DNA from: Candidatus Cloacimonadota bacterium
GTDB lineage: Bacteria > Cloacimonadota > Cloacimonadia > Cloacimonadales > Cloacimonadaceae
Reading direction: 5' to 3'
Assembly: GCA_023230795.1 (NCBI GenBank)
Contig: JALNWR010000003.1
Location: forward strand, 1-26,531
Length of the DNA stretch: 26,531 bases
Positions 1 to 7,952 of this stretch are shown one piece after another. The translations under genes and the position numbers were made by a program. Below the pieces are notes generated by a model, which had not been told where the DNA came from, made no database searches, and saw only the letters and a list, made by a program, of their open reading frames with translations. Each line of letters opens with the position of its first letter. The first letter of the stretch is position 1.

Positions 1-72
1 ATCTTCCGGGTCCAGGGCGGGAGTGTGATTCTCTGCTTCGATAGCAGCAATGTACTCAGATAGTTTTATCAT
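1..72 (-). CDS. Unidentified protein, N-terminal fragment (runs off left edge)
   Basis: An ATG at 72-70 opens a frame that stays open to the window edge and reads MIKLSEYIAAIEAENHTPAL and four more residues. An AGGA Shine-Dalgarno sits about nine bases upstream, and the start lies 14 bases after the stop of the hydrogenase-like gene. It is therefore probably the fourth gene of the DRTGG / ATPase / hydrogenase-like operon. Only 24 codons are visible, so no family can be assigned. Confidence 0.55.
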   Translation of the reverse strand, partial: MIKLSEYIAAIEAENHTPALDPED

Positions 73-86
73 CTTTATGTCCTTTC

Positions 87-1373
87 TTAATATTCATCTT
101 CATCGTCTCGGGGATTGCCGCGCTTTAGCACCACGCAGTCGTCGAGCGTGGCCTTGCCCAATACTATATCCTCGGCCAGAGCATAACAGGTGGGCGAGCC
201 GCAGGCGCTGCAATTCAAGCCCGGAAGCATGGTTAGAAATTCATTGATCTTTTTCATCTTTTGGATGGCTTTTTTGATGTCTTTATCCAGTTCCATGATA
301 GGACGTGCGGTAAGAGGCAAGACCGAGAATTCGCCCTCAGCATGCAGCTTCTCCAGCTCTTCCACATGGATTTCTTTATTCTTTCCTTCTTTACTCATTT
401 TCTTGATTCGGCTCATGGCAACGAAGGGATTTTCCACATTCAAACAGCCGCCCACGCAGCCATTGGTGCAGCTTCTTAGCACTATATAATCGTATTGATC
501 CAGATAGTGATCCTCCACCCGGGAAAGGATATCCATCACATTCTCCACTCCATTTACAGACAAAGTTCTAATGTCGCCTGTATCCACCAATTCTGCCTGC
601 ACCCCGGATAGAGCCCAGGTAAGCCCTTCGGGGTAGGTTTCGATATCCACCGGATGATTCTGAATATCTTTGAGGATTTCTCGCACCCTGCCGTAGATCA
701 TGCCTGCGGAAAAAGCGCCGTCCTGCAAATGCTTGTAAGCTCCTTCAGGTTGATGCACCGCAGTCACATGAGCCACACATGGCACGATGAGAAAGATCCC
801 GATATCCTCGTCCTGGAGCTTTTGTTCCTTGGCGATTTTGTCGCGCAGATACCGGGTGAGGATGCTCATGGGAGCTTCCTGATGCAAAAGATTAGGCAAA
901 AGAGAGGGATATTGCACCTGAATAAGACGCACCACCGCCGGGCAGTTGCTGCCCAAAATTGGCCTTTTGTCTCGGTTTTTCCTGATATATTCCCTGATGA
1001 TGGAAACCATAAAATCCGTAACCATCGCTTCTTCGGCTACTTCATCAAAGCCCAGCTGAAGCACGGCCTGTTTGGCCGCTGCATAGCTGACGTCTTCTGT
1101 AAATTGACCAAAAAAACTGGAGGAAATGATCACCACCCGATATTTGTAATCTTCTATGATGTCAAGGGGATCGCTGGAGGGAATGATAGCATGAAACTCA
1201 CAGGCATCCACGCAATTTCCGCAGTCCACACAGCGATTTGGGTCTATGTATGCCTTGCGATTCCGAACCCGGATGGCTTCGGTGGGACAGACGCGCACAC
1301 AGGCTGTGCAGCCGGTGCAATTGTCTTCCAGAATCTGAATAGCGTGAAAGTACTTACTATCTTTATTATTCAT
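87..1373 (-). CDS. [FeFe]-hydrogenase-like iron-sulfur protein, probably regulatory
   Basis: This 428-residue protein begins with two [4Fe-4S] ferredoxin motifs (Cys19/22/25/29 and Cys48/51/54/58). An Fe-hydrogenase large-subunit-like core follows: GSNCP at Cys144, VPC at Cys199, and a CxxxCxxxC cluster at 302/306/310. It ends with a four-Cys FeS domain (Cys388/391/396/413). The cysteines that hold the H-cluster in catalytic HydA (TSCCP, PCxxK, CxxGC) therefore have counterparts. The proton-path Cys of TSCCP is Asn143, and the Lys of PCxxK is His202. This domain order belongs to the uncharacterised or sensory [FeFe]-hydrogenase branch found with DRTGG and histidine-kinase-like ATPase genes, which is the context here. 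It starts seven bases after the ATPase gene. A sensing role is inferred; catalysis cannot be excluded. Confidence 0.85.
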   Translation of the reverse strand: MNNKDSKYFHAIQILEDNCTGCTACVRVCPTEAIRVRNRKAYIDPNRCVDCGNCVDACEFHAIIPSSDPLDIIEDYKYRVVIISSSFFGQFTEDVSYAAAKQAVLQLGFDEVAEEAMVTDFMVSIIREYIRKNRDKRPILGSNCPAVVRLIQVQYPSLLPNLLHQEAPMSILTRYLRDKIAKEQKLQDEDIGIFLIVPCVAHVTAVHQPEGAYKHLQDGAFSAGMIYGRVREILKDIQNHPVDIETYPEGLTWALSGVQAELVDTGDIRTLSVNGVENVMDILSRVEDHYLDQYDYIVLRSCTNGCVGGCLNVENPFVAMSRIKKMSKEGKNKEIHVEELEKLHAEGEFSVLPLTARPIMELDKDIKKAIQKMKKINEFLTMLPGLNCSACGSPTCYALAEDIVLGKATLDDCVVLKRGNPRDDEDEY

Positions 1374-1379
1374 GATATC

Positions 1380-1871
1380 TTATGCAAAATAAATGAGGAA
1401 CTCCAGCTTGGTGGGGCTTCCCGCTGCAGAAACCAAACGCATGGCATCGCTATTCTTTTTGATATTAGGCAGGCCCAGACCTGCTCCAAAACCAAGCTCA
1501 CGCACCAGGTCATCCGCGGTGGAAAATCCAGGGGTCATAGCCTGATCGATATCGGCAATCCCCGGCCCCTCATCTTCAAAACGCACATGTACCAAATCTT
1601 CATATACCGAGCTATACATCATGCCACCTTTGGAGTGAGCAGCTACGTTTATCTCCGCTTCATAGGAAGCCACCGCTACTCTTCTGAGGATTACGGAATC
1701 CACCCCCAGGCGTTTTAGCAAATTCTTGAGCTCCGAAGAGCCTTTGCCCGCAGTATTGAAATCCTTTTCCGGAATGGCAAATTCCAGCTTAACTTCTGGC
1801 ACCGGAACATTCTCGCGAAACTGGCGCACCGCATCCTCAAAACCATCTACTACAAAGTAAAATTCTGACAT
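1380..1871 (-). CDS. Anti-sigma/histidine-kinase-like ATPase domain protein
   Basis: A single-domain GHKL ATPase of 163 residues, related to the RsbW/SpoIIAB type. An N-box (SYEAEINVAAHSKGG), a G1 box (EDEGPGIADI) and a glycine-rich G2 loop (GFGAGLGLPNIKK) are all visible. There is no histidine phosphotransfer domain, so it is not a complete sensor kinase. The start at 1871 was chosen because it lies four bases after the DRTGG gene's stop and gives a compact domain. An upstream ATG at 1919 in the same frame would overlap that gene by 44 bases. Its position between the DRTGG protein and the hydrogenase-like protein suggests it relays a redox signal by phosphorylating or binding a partner, but the partner is not in view. 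Confidence 0.85.
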   Translation of the reverse strand: MSEFYFVVDGFEDAVRQFRENVPVPEVKLEFAIPEKDFNTAGKGSSELKNLLKRLGVDSVILRRVAVASYEAEINVAAHSKGGMMYSSVYEDLVHVRFEDEGPGIADIDQAMTPGFSTADDLVRELGFGAGLGLPNIKKNSDAMRLVSAAGSPTKLEFLIYFA

Positions 1872-1875
1872 TACT

Positions 1876-2223
1876 TTAGATCTTGCAGCTGCGGAGACCT
1901 GCATTATAGAGTAAACCACTACAGCGGTAAAGGGTAAACTTTGTGGTGATGATCGGCAGCCCCCGCTCTTCAGCCATGTCTATCACATCCTGCAAAGGCC
2001 TTTTGCCCCGCACAAATACTATAGCGGTAATATCGATCATATCGCTGAGACGGATCACCTGATTGTTGGTAAGGCCAGTAAGAAGTAAGGTGGGTTCTTT
2101 GGTACACATTAAAATGTCAGAAATCATATCTGACGCAAAAGCACAGGGAACTTCCCTGTCCAGGTCCGCTTCAGGAAACAGCACTTCTCCTTCCAGCAAT
2201 GTGACGATATCACTAAGAGTCAT
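1876..2223 (-). CDS. DRTGG-domain protein
   Basis: This 115-residue protein fits a stand-alone DRTGG domain, a small alpha/beta domain also found in phosphotransacetylases and CBS proteins. The diagnostic stretch runs from ASDMISDILM through LLLTGLTNNQVIRLSDM to AIVFVRGKRP. It is the first gene of a tight operon with the ATPase and the hydrogenase-like protein, an arrangement known from anaerobic Firmicutes and Thermotogae hydrogenase loci. AAGGTG lies upstream of its ATG. The 216-base gap to the hemolysin III gene (2224-2439) must carry its promoter. An AT-rich TTATAGT stands about 30 bases before the start, but no convincing -35 goes with it. The biochemical role of the domain is unknown; a ligand-binding sensor is the usual guess. 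Confidence 0.85.
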   Translation of the reverse strand: MTLSDIVTLLEGEVLFPEADLDREVPCAFASDMISDILMCTKEPTLLLTGLTNNQVIRLSDMIDITAIVFVRGKRPLQDVIDMAEERGLPIITTKFTLYRCSGLLYNAGLRSCKI

Positions 2224-2439
2224 TCATTTTCACCTTGTATTTTTACTATAATCCACACTTTAAGAAGCTCTCATATCAGTCAAGAAAAAAGTGATAACAA
2301 GCATCCTTTCATTTATCTGGCATGTACATCAAAAAAGCGAATCCAGACGCTACCACAAGGCTGTCACGCTCTTGAAAACCTCCTTATCCTTGGGTTAGGT
2401 GTCAACTTATTTAGGACGGCACAGTGTGTGTGCACTACT

Positions 2440-3105
2440 TTAGCACATCAGCTGGAACATTGCAATAAAGTGGCAGATGCTGCCGATCAAAACAAAGAGA
2501 TGCCAGATTGCGTGATGGTAGGGCATTTTACGCGCAATGTAAAAGATCACACCCAGAGAGTATGCCGCTCCGCCGATCAAAATCCAGGTAATAAAAGTGC
2601 TGCTTACGCAGGCCAAAAGCGGCTTGATCGCTATTATCATGATCCAGCCCATCAGCAGATAAATCACAGTCGATATCCATTTTAGCTTACGCATGGCAAA
2701 TATCTTCAGGCAGATTCCGGCAATAGTGAGGCCCCAGATGAGGCCAAACATAGTCCAGCCCCAGCCGCCCCGCATGGTGCCGATGGTCACCGGAGTATAG
2801 GTTCCGGCGATAAGTAAAAAGATGGAGGAATGGTCCAGTATCCTGAAAAAGCGTTTTATATAAGGGTGGGTGAAGGCGTGATACAAGGTGGAAGACAAAA
2901 AAAGCGTGATCAAAGTGCCGCCATAGATGCTGTAAGAGACTATCTTCCAGGTATCGCTGATGCGGGCTGCATATACCACCAAGATCACCAGCGCGGCGAT
3001 GGCAAATCCCACTCCGATACCATGGGTGACGGCGTTTGTAATCTCTTCCCGCTGGCTTTGTTTTGGGCTCAGCGGGATTGTGTCCAAAAACCTTTTCTTA
3101 GTCAA
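2440..3105 (-). CDS. Hemolysin III / PAQR-family membrane protein
   Basis: A 221-residue polytopic membrane protein with about seven hydrophobic segments. It carries the family signature residues: EEITNAVTHGIG near the N-terminus, SSTLYHAF after the second helix, ILDHSSIFLLIAGTYTP, and HAIWHLFVLIGSICHF at the C-terminus. The conserved His and Asp residues form the metal site in this family (TIGR01065, related to adiponectin receptors). Despite the name, a haemolytic role is not established for most members. The start is a TTG at 3105 whose last two bases overlap the nadD stop, so the two genes are probably translationally coupled. No ATG precedes the conserved domain. It is the last gene of the long minus-strand operon. 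Confidence 0.88.
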   Translation of the reverse strand: MTKKRFLDTIPLSPKQSQREEITNAVTHGIGVGFAIAALVILVVYAARISDTWKIVSYSIYGGTLITLFLSSTLYHAFTHPYIKRFFRILDHSSIFLLIAGTYTPVTIGTMRGGWGWTMFGLIWGLTIAGICLKIFAMRKLKWISTVIYLLMGWIMIIAIKPLLACVSSTFITWILIGGAAYSLGVIFYIARKMPYHHAIWHLFVLIGSICHFIAMFQLMC

Positions 3106-3740
3106 GCTTTGGCCAGATACAGATCGCGGATGCGCAGCTCAAGCTCCTCGGGAACCAGGCCGGAGATGCTTTCTCCTGCGCTGATTTTGGCTCTGATATC
3201 TGAAGATGATATGTCGCAGAGCGGCATATCCAGGATAGTATGCTTGATCTGTGATAATACATCGCAAGACATAACGCTATCCGGACGCGGAAGCACGATA
3301 AAATGCAGATTTTGTTTCAACCAGGCAAAGTCATGCCAATTGGGAAGGTTTTGCAGATTGTCGGCCCCGATGATGAAGGCAAAGCTCTGTTCGGGATTTT
3401 GTTTGATTAATTTACGCACCAGATCGCTGGTATATCCGCTTTCTCCGCGTTCAGCATCCCAGACTTCGATGGGCGGGCGAAAATCCTCCACGGGGTGGTT
3501 GATAAAGTGCAAAGGGGTAAAGCTGTTTATCGCTTCTTGAGCCAGAGCCAGCCGGCAGTCATAATCCAGGACTATATCTTCACCTTTGAAATTGTGATTG
3601 TAGCTGGGCACCAAAATCACCTTGTGGATTGGGCTCAGACTCAGCACTTCTTTGGCCAGATACAGGTGTCCATTGTGGATGGGATCAAAGCTCCCGCCCA
3701 GAATGGCATAGGCACCGGTCAGAATTTCATATTGAGCCAT
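3102..3740 (-). CDS. nadD: Nicotinate-nucleotide adenylyltransferase NadD
   Basis: NadD joins nicotinate mononucleotide and ATP to form deamido-NAD, the penultimate step of NAD synthesis in the cytoplasm. The 212-residue protein has the nucleotidyltransferase signature GGSFDPIHNGH (residues 15-25, with the HxGH histidines at 22 and 25). IIGADNLQNLPNWHDF forms the mononucleotide pocket, and ISSSDIR near residue 180 is the second ATP-binding motif. Length is normal for the family. It begins one base after the BamD-like gene and overlaps the hemolysin III gene by four bases, so it is certainly co-transcribed with them. Its presence among envelope genes is an operon of convenience rather than a shared pathway, as far as the sequence shows. 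Confidence 0.95.
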   Translation of the reverse strand: MAQYEILTGAYAILGGSFDPIHNGHLYLAKEVLSLSPIHKVILVPSYNHNFKGEDIVLDYDCRLALAQEAINSFTPLHFINHPVEDFRPPIEVWDAERGESGYTSDLVRKLIKQNPEQSFAFIIGADNLQNLPNWHDFAWLKQNLHFIVLPRPDSVMSCDVLSQIKHTILDMPLCDISSSDIRAKISAGESISGLVPEELELRIRDLYLAKA

Positions 3741-3741
3741 G

Positions 3742-4464
3742 TCAATTAAACTCTTTTTCCAGCTTCTGCGCTTCTTTACTTCCCGGATAGCGGGATTTCA
3801 GGCGTGTGTAAGCTGCATTGGCCGCTTCGTGGTTTTTCTGATGCAGATGGAGCTTGGCAGAATAGTATAGCGATTTACGGTCCAAAGCATCGGTATTGCC
3901 CAGGGCTATCACTTCATCAAAATACATCAGGGCAGCGCTGTAATCTTTCATCTTGTAATAGATATAGCCATTTTCATATTTCTTTTCAATGAGTTTGTAT
4001 TGGGCCCGGCGGATATATTCCAGACTTCTTTCATATCTGCTGTCTTTAGGAAAGCGTTCCAGGAAAATCCCGAAAGTCTCAATGGCTGCTACCGTCTCAG
4101 TCTGATCATAAGGCGGCTTCAGGGATTCTTCAAAGTAACACAAGGCTATTCGGAAATACGCATCCGCAGCATTGGTGTGATCCGGAAAGCCATCTATAAA
4201 CTGCTGATATTTTAGCCTGGCATCGGTGAATTTGTTCATGGCAAAATAGCTGTCTGCCAAGCGTAGAGTAGCATAAGCCGTGGCCGCAGACTTCCTTTCA
4301 AAAGAAATCTCGTCATAGAGTATGGCGGCTTTGGAGTATTTTCCCCTGGCATATTGCTCATCCGCCAGAGCTAATTTTTGCTCTGTAGTGAGCTCTGCTT
4401 TATTCTTGCTGCAAGCGCTGAAAAGCAGTATGATCAGCATTAAAAAGCTAAGGTATCGTTTCAT
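3742..4464 (-). CDS. bamD: BamD-like outer-membrane assembly lipoprotein
   Basis: A 240-residue lipoprotein. The signal sequence ends in a lipobox (LFSAC, lipidated Cys18), followed by tandem TPR-type helical repeats: YARGKYSKAAILYDEI, YFAMNKFTDARLKYQQFI, and others to the C-terminus. The layout and length match BamD (YfiO), the TPR lipoprotein that works with BamA to insert beta-barrel proteins into the outer membrane. BamD in these lineages is weakly conserved and TPR lipoproteins are common, so the assignment is probable rather than certain. The neighbouring CpoB-like gene supports an envelope role. AAGGACA provides a good ribosome-binding site. The gene ends one base before nadD starts. 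Confidence 0.72.
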   Translation of the reverse strand: MKRYLSFLMLIILLFSACSKNKAELTTEQKLALADEQYARGKYSKAAILYDEISFERKSAATAYATLRLADSYFAMNKFTDARLKYQQFIDGFPDHTNAADAYFRIALCYFEESLKPPYDQTETVAAIETFGIFLERFPKDSRYERSLEYIRRAQYKLIEKKYENGYIYYKMKDYSAALMYFDEVIALGNTDALDRKSLYYSAKLHLHQKNHEAANAAYTRLKSRYPGSKEAQKLEKEFN

Positions 4465-4474
4465 CAGATGTCCT

Positions 4475-5062
4475 TTATTCGATAGTCCATAGTAAAAATA
4501 TGATAGAAGCGATAGCGGTGGTGGCTATCAGCGGTTCAAACCAACGCAGGTGAGGGGCAGACAGAGTGCTCTGCGCATCGTCTGACTGCTCATAATCAAA
4601 GCTATCTATATCGATGAGCTTACGAGCCGGAAGCTGAATCTGTTTTACTTCAAAGCTGTGCACCGCCTTGCGCTGGGTACGATATGAAAAGAAGCTTTTA
4701 TGCTCCTTTGTAACCCATTTAATATTCATTTGCACCTGCACCAATAGCGCTTGCTGAAGGTCATATTCATCCAGCGAGATACTCTCGGATTCGGTGTCAA
4801 AATCTGTGTAAAAAGAGTGGGTAGCGCTGTGTCTGATATCGGCGCCTCGCTCTAGCAGCAATTGACTGAGATTCTGTGACAAAGCGGGAGTGAATTCGCC
4901 GCAGCGCAAATCCAGAAACAAAGCTTGATCAAGAGCTATGACTTCTGCGATATCGCTGGCGATAGTCTCCAGTTCATCATCAGGCTGCTCTGCCCACGCC
5001 ATCATGGCATGGGCAAGCAGCAATGCTGTTATCAGGAGCGCAAGGGTACGATCTTTTGTCAC
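4475..5062 (-). CDS. Unknown periplasmic protein with C-terminal membrane anchor
   Basis: A 195-residue protein that I do not recognise. It starts with GTG six bases after the CpoB-like gene. The N-terminus is a cleavable-type signal peptide (charged start, hydrophobic run, AWA at residues 22-24). About 150 residues of mixed, acidic-rich sequence follow. The last 20 residues (from about 176) form a single hydrophobic helix that ends almost at the C-terminus. This predicts a periplasmic domain anchored in a membrane by its tail. The only cysteine outside the signal region is at about residue 54, and there is no lipobox. Its place between two TPR lipoproteins suggests a role in envelope assembly or maintenance, but this is inference from position alone. 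Confidence 0.7.
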   Translation of the reverse strand: MTKDRTLALLITALLLAHAMMAWAEQPDDELETIASDIAEVIALDQALFLDLRCGEFTPALSQNLSQLLLERGADIRHSATHSFYTDFDTESESISLDEYDLQQALLVQVQMNIKWVTKEHKSFFSYRTQRKAVHSFEVKQIQLPARKLIDIDSFDYEQSDDAQSTLSAPHLRWFEPLIATTAIASIIFLLWTIE

Positions 5063-5068
5063 TATTGC

Positions 5069-6001
5069 CTATTTAAGCTCATTCAGAAAGCGGTTTACCA
5101 AATCCATTCTGGAATATTGGGGGTAGTCTTTTTTCAGCTTATTCAGCTCGGATTTTGCAGACTGGTGATCTCCCATATTCATGTAGCTCATGCCAATCTT
5201 GAGCTGGGCATCGGCTACTTTCCAGGACTTGGGATAACGTGAAATCACGTTCTGAAACTCACGCAGAGCATTTGGCATATTGCCCATGGCGTAATGACTT
5301 TCACCTTTCCAATATACGGCGTTGCCAGCATATTTGCCGCTGGGGAAATCTGCCAGGAATTGGTCAAGCTGAGTGAGCGCTTTGCTGAAATTACCTTCAT
5401 AATAAAGGTCTCGGGCTTTTTCATAATCGGCTTGTTCTTTGGAAGAAGCTGCCTGAGTGGGGCTCGATACGGTCTCAGGTGCAGTGGCGATGGCCTGTTT
5501 CAGAGCATCCAGTTCAGAGCGGATATCAGCCAGGTCTCCAGACATACGATTCACTTGTTTCTGCAAATCGGTAGAGCTGCTTGCTGCTGAAGCCATGGCG
5601 GCAGCTTTCTCTGAGCTGAGGCCTACAGATGAAAGCATATTTACCCTGTTTTCAAGATCGCTTATCCTGTTTATGAAAGCCTGGTTTGCGCTTCCTACAC
5701 TTTCGGTAAGCAGGCCAAGGGAAGCCGAAAGCTCCATCTGTTCCTGGATGATGGCTTTCATGTCTTCTTCGTTTTGCAAAAGCTGCAGATTGATTTGATC
5801 CATGCTTCCAGCAGTAGTGGCTTTGCCTGGAGTTCTGCGGCTTTGCATGATTTCTTTGCGCAAAACCACAAGCTCTTCTTCGTTTTGTGCGATCTCAGCT
5901 TCCATACTTTGCAATCTGCTTTGCTGTTTGCGGAAAGCTTGATTGCTTACGCATCCGGTGAAGAGTATCATCACCAGAGTCATTGTTAGAATTTGCTTCA
6001 T
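5069..6001 (-). CDS. CpoB/YbgF-like lipoprotein (coiled coil plus TPR)
   Basis: A 310-residue lipoprotein. The signal peptide ends in FTGC with the lipidated Cys17. A long coiled-coil region follows, rich in Glu, Gln and Leu (about residues 22-175), then a Ser/Ala/Thr linker. The C-terminus holds three TPR repeats of the YbgF type (YEKARDLYYEGNFSKALTQL, YWKGESHYAMGNMPNALREF, LKIGMSYMNMGDHQSAKSEL). Coiled coil plus tol-pal-type TPR is the domain order of CpoB, which links peptidoglycan synthesis to outer-membrane constriction. CpoB itself is periplasmic, so the lipid anchor is a difference. No tolA, tolB or pal gene is in view; the neighbours are the M18 peptidase and the unknown envelope protein. 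AGGAGAAA precedes the ATG. Confidence 0.8.
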   Translation of the reverse strand: MKQILTMTLVMILFTGCVSNQAFRKQQSRLQSMEAEIAQNEEELVVLRKEIMQSRRTPGKATTAGSMDQINLQLLQNEEDMKAIIQEQMELSASLGLLTESVGSANQAFINRISDLENRVNMLSSVGLSSEKAAAMASAASSSTDLQKQVNRMSGDLADIRSELDALKQAIATAPETVSSPTQAASSKEQADYEKARDLYYEGNFSKALTQLDQFLADFPSGKYAGNAVYWKGESHYAMGNMPNALREFQNVISRYPKSWKVADAQLKIGMSYMNMGDHQSAKSELNKLKKDYPQYSRMDLVNRFLNELK

Positions 6002-6024
6002 GATTTTCTCCTATGTTAAAAGTT

Positions 6025-7443
6025 CTACTTATTGACCAGGAATGCTTTATAGCCTTTGTATGTGGAATAGATATCGGCTTTGGAGCTTAGCTCATATAAA
6101 GAGTGCATTCCCATGATGCCTACTCCGCAGTCTATCACCCGGGCGCCGAGATTGGCCAGGATGTAAGCGATGGTGCCGCCGCCGCCTTCATCCACCTTGC
6201 CCAGCTCTCCTGTCTGCCAGAAAACTCCGGCTTCGGTGAAGAGTTTGAGCACTTTTGCAGCGAATTCTGCATCGGCGTCGTTGCAGCCATACTTCCCACG
6301 TGATCCTGTGAATTTGGAGACTCCGATGCCGAAATTCAGGATTACAGCGTTCTCTTTTTCATGCACATTGGGGTAATTCGGGTCCATGGCAGCGGTTACA
6401 TCTGCACTAAGGATGTAGGAATTGATAAAGGCTTTACGCAGGTTTGCGCTGTTATTATCTTCGTTATTGTATGCCATCAGATCGGATACAAAATCCTGAA
6501 TAAAGACGGAATGTGCTCCGGTGGCACCCTGACTTCCCACTTCTTCCTTGTCGGAAAGATACACTATCATGCTGCGCTTTGGTTTTTGGTCTTGATTTGC
6601 CAAAAGGGCGGTAATACCCGTATAGGCGCAGACTCTATCATCCTGTCCGTATCCCACTACCATAGAGCTATCAAGGCCGGCATCCCGGGATTTGATGGCG
6701 GGTACCAATTGCAATTCAGCTGAAAGGAAATCCGCCTCGGTGATGCCATATACCGTATTCAAGGCTTTCAGGGCAAAGGCTTTGGCGGCTTCCTTTTCTT
6801 CGCCGGAGGGCTCTACCATCCCGCTGAAGACGAGGTTGAGCTTGGAGGCATCGATGGCGTCACTAAGATTTTTGGAATACTGCTCTTTGGCAGCCAGATG
6901 AGGCAGCAAATCCGGAATGATAAAGACCGGCTCATCGTCTTTTTCACCGATGCTGATATTCAGCACACTGCCATCTTGTTTGACGATCACGCCATGCAAA
7001 GCCAGGGGAGTGGAAACCCATTGATACTTCTTGATCCCACCATAATAGTGAGTGCGCATGCAGGCCATCTTGGTATTGCCGTCTTCATAGAGCGGATTCT
7101 GCTTGAGATCGATTCTGGGAGAATCAATATGTGCGGCTACCATATTGAAGCCTTCACTAAGGGGTTCACTGCCCAGGATCGCTATAGCCATGGTCTTTTC
7201 TCTGAAGATACTATATACCTTTTTGGCCCCTGCTTTTTTATGTATATCGACAAATTTATGTTTCTTGAGTAGTTTTTCCGTCCAGGCTGTAACTTCACGT
7301 TCGGTCTTGGCTTGATTCAGGAATTCTTTATAGGCTATGGCATATTCCATGGCGTCTTTCTGTTCTGCTACAGGAGCGTCTTTCCAAAAGTTCTTGCGTT
7401 CATACGCAAATTCACTCTTTTTAGGGGCTTTGGTCTTTTTCAT
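6025..7443 (-). CDS. M18-family zinc aminopeptidase
   Basis: A 472-residue cytoplasmic metallopeptidase of family M18 (aspartyl aminopeptidase / aminopeptidase I). These enzymes form tetrahedral dodecamers and remove N-terminal residues, often acidic ones, from peptides. The metal and catalytic residues fall in the expected order: His105 in AAHIDSPR, Asp268 in GYGQDDR, Glu300-Glu301 in DKEEVGSQG, Asp348 in SADVTAAMDP, and His447 in GMHSLYE. Length is typical. The ATG at 7443 has a GGAG ribosome-binding site six bases upstream. It lies 26 bases after the GreA-type gene and 23 bases before the CpoB-like gene in the same long operon. In an amino-acid-fermenting anaerobe it would serve peptide breakdown; the substrate preference cannot be read from the sequence. 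Confidence 0.93.
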   Translation of the reverse strand: MKKTKAPKKSEFAYERKNFWKDAPVAEQKDAMEYAIAYKEFLNQAKTEREVTAWTEKLLKKHKFVDIHKKAGAKKVYSIFREKTMAIAILGSEPLSEGFNMVAAHIDSPRIDLKQNPLYEDGNTKMACMRTHYYGGIKKYQWVSTPLALHGVIVKQDGSVLNISIGEKDDEPVFIIPDLLPHLAAKEQYSKNLSDAIDASKLNLVFSGMVEPSGEEKEAAKAFALKALNTVYGITEADFLSAELQLVPAIKSRDAGLDSSMVVGYGQDDRVCAYTGITALLANQDQKPKRSMIVYLSDKEEVGSQGATGAHSVFIQDFVSDLMAYNNEDNNSANLRKAFINSYILSADVTAAMDPNYPNVHEKENAVILNFGIGVSKFTGSRGKYGCNDADAEFAAKVLKLFTEAGVFWQTGELGKVDEGGGGTIAYILANLGARVIDCGVGIMGMHSLYELSSKADIYSTYKGYKAFLVNK

Positions 7444-7469
7444 CTGTTCTCCATTTATTGCTTTATTTT

Positions 7470-7952
7470 CTATAATATTTCAAGTATCTTGAGCCGGCGT
7501 TCACCCATTGGTGCGCTGATTACGGCTATTTCATGCGGCTTTTTGCCCAGCAGTCCTTTCCCGATGGGAGAGACCACTGAGACCACCTGCACATCATCTT
7601 CATCTTCATAAAAGTTCAATTCTGCAGCTCCTACCAACTTGAAGACAAGCTCTTCTGCCGTGTTGCAATCGCTGATCCTGCAAGAGCTACCAAAGCGAAC
7701 TGCATCTTTGGGAAAGCCGCTGGGGTCTATCACTTTCAATTGCGAGGCTCTGCGCCTCAGATAATCTATCTCAGAATCTATGGCGCGCTGCCTTTCGCGA
7801 GCGGCCTTGTATTCCGCATTTTCACTCAGATCGCCAAATTCACGGGCAATAGTAACTAAGTTTATCACTTCCGGACGCTCGGTCATCAGAGCGTTTATGC
7901 GCTTTTGCATGCGCTCCATTCCAGTTTTGGTAATAAATACACTCAAGTCCAC
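7470..7952 (-). CDS. greA: GreA/GreB-type transcript-cleavage factor
   Basis: Gre factors enter the secondary channel of RNA polymerase and stimulate cleavage of backtracked RNA. The protein (160 residues from this start) has the N-terminal coiled coil with the acidic tip GDLSENAEYKAARERQ, which carries the Asp and Glu that activate cleavage. The C-terminal FKBP-like domain ends in SPIGKGLLGKKPHEIAV. A GTG at 7952-7950 is chosen: it follows AAAGGAG by ten bases, shares one base with the preceding stop codon, and gives the standard family length. An upstream ATG at 8039 in this frame would overlap the HEAT-like gene by 88 bases and add residues foreign to the family. GreA is preferred over GreB only on general similarity. 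Confidence 0.9.
   Translation of the reverse strand: MDLSVFITKTGMERMQKRINALMTERPEVINLVTIAREFGDLSENAEYKAARERQRAIDSEIDYLRRRASQLKVIDPSGFPKDAVRFGSSCRISDCNTAEELVFKLVGAAELNFYEDEDDVQVVSVVSPIGKGLLGKKPHEIAVISAPMGERRLKILEIL

Noticed and set aside
654..1718. A 354-codon open frame on the plus strand
   Set aside because: It lies antisense to the hydrogenase-like and ATPase genes, which have full family motifs, and its translation shows no domain.
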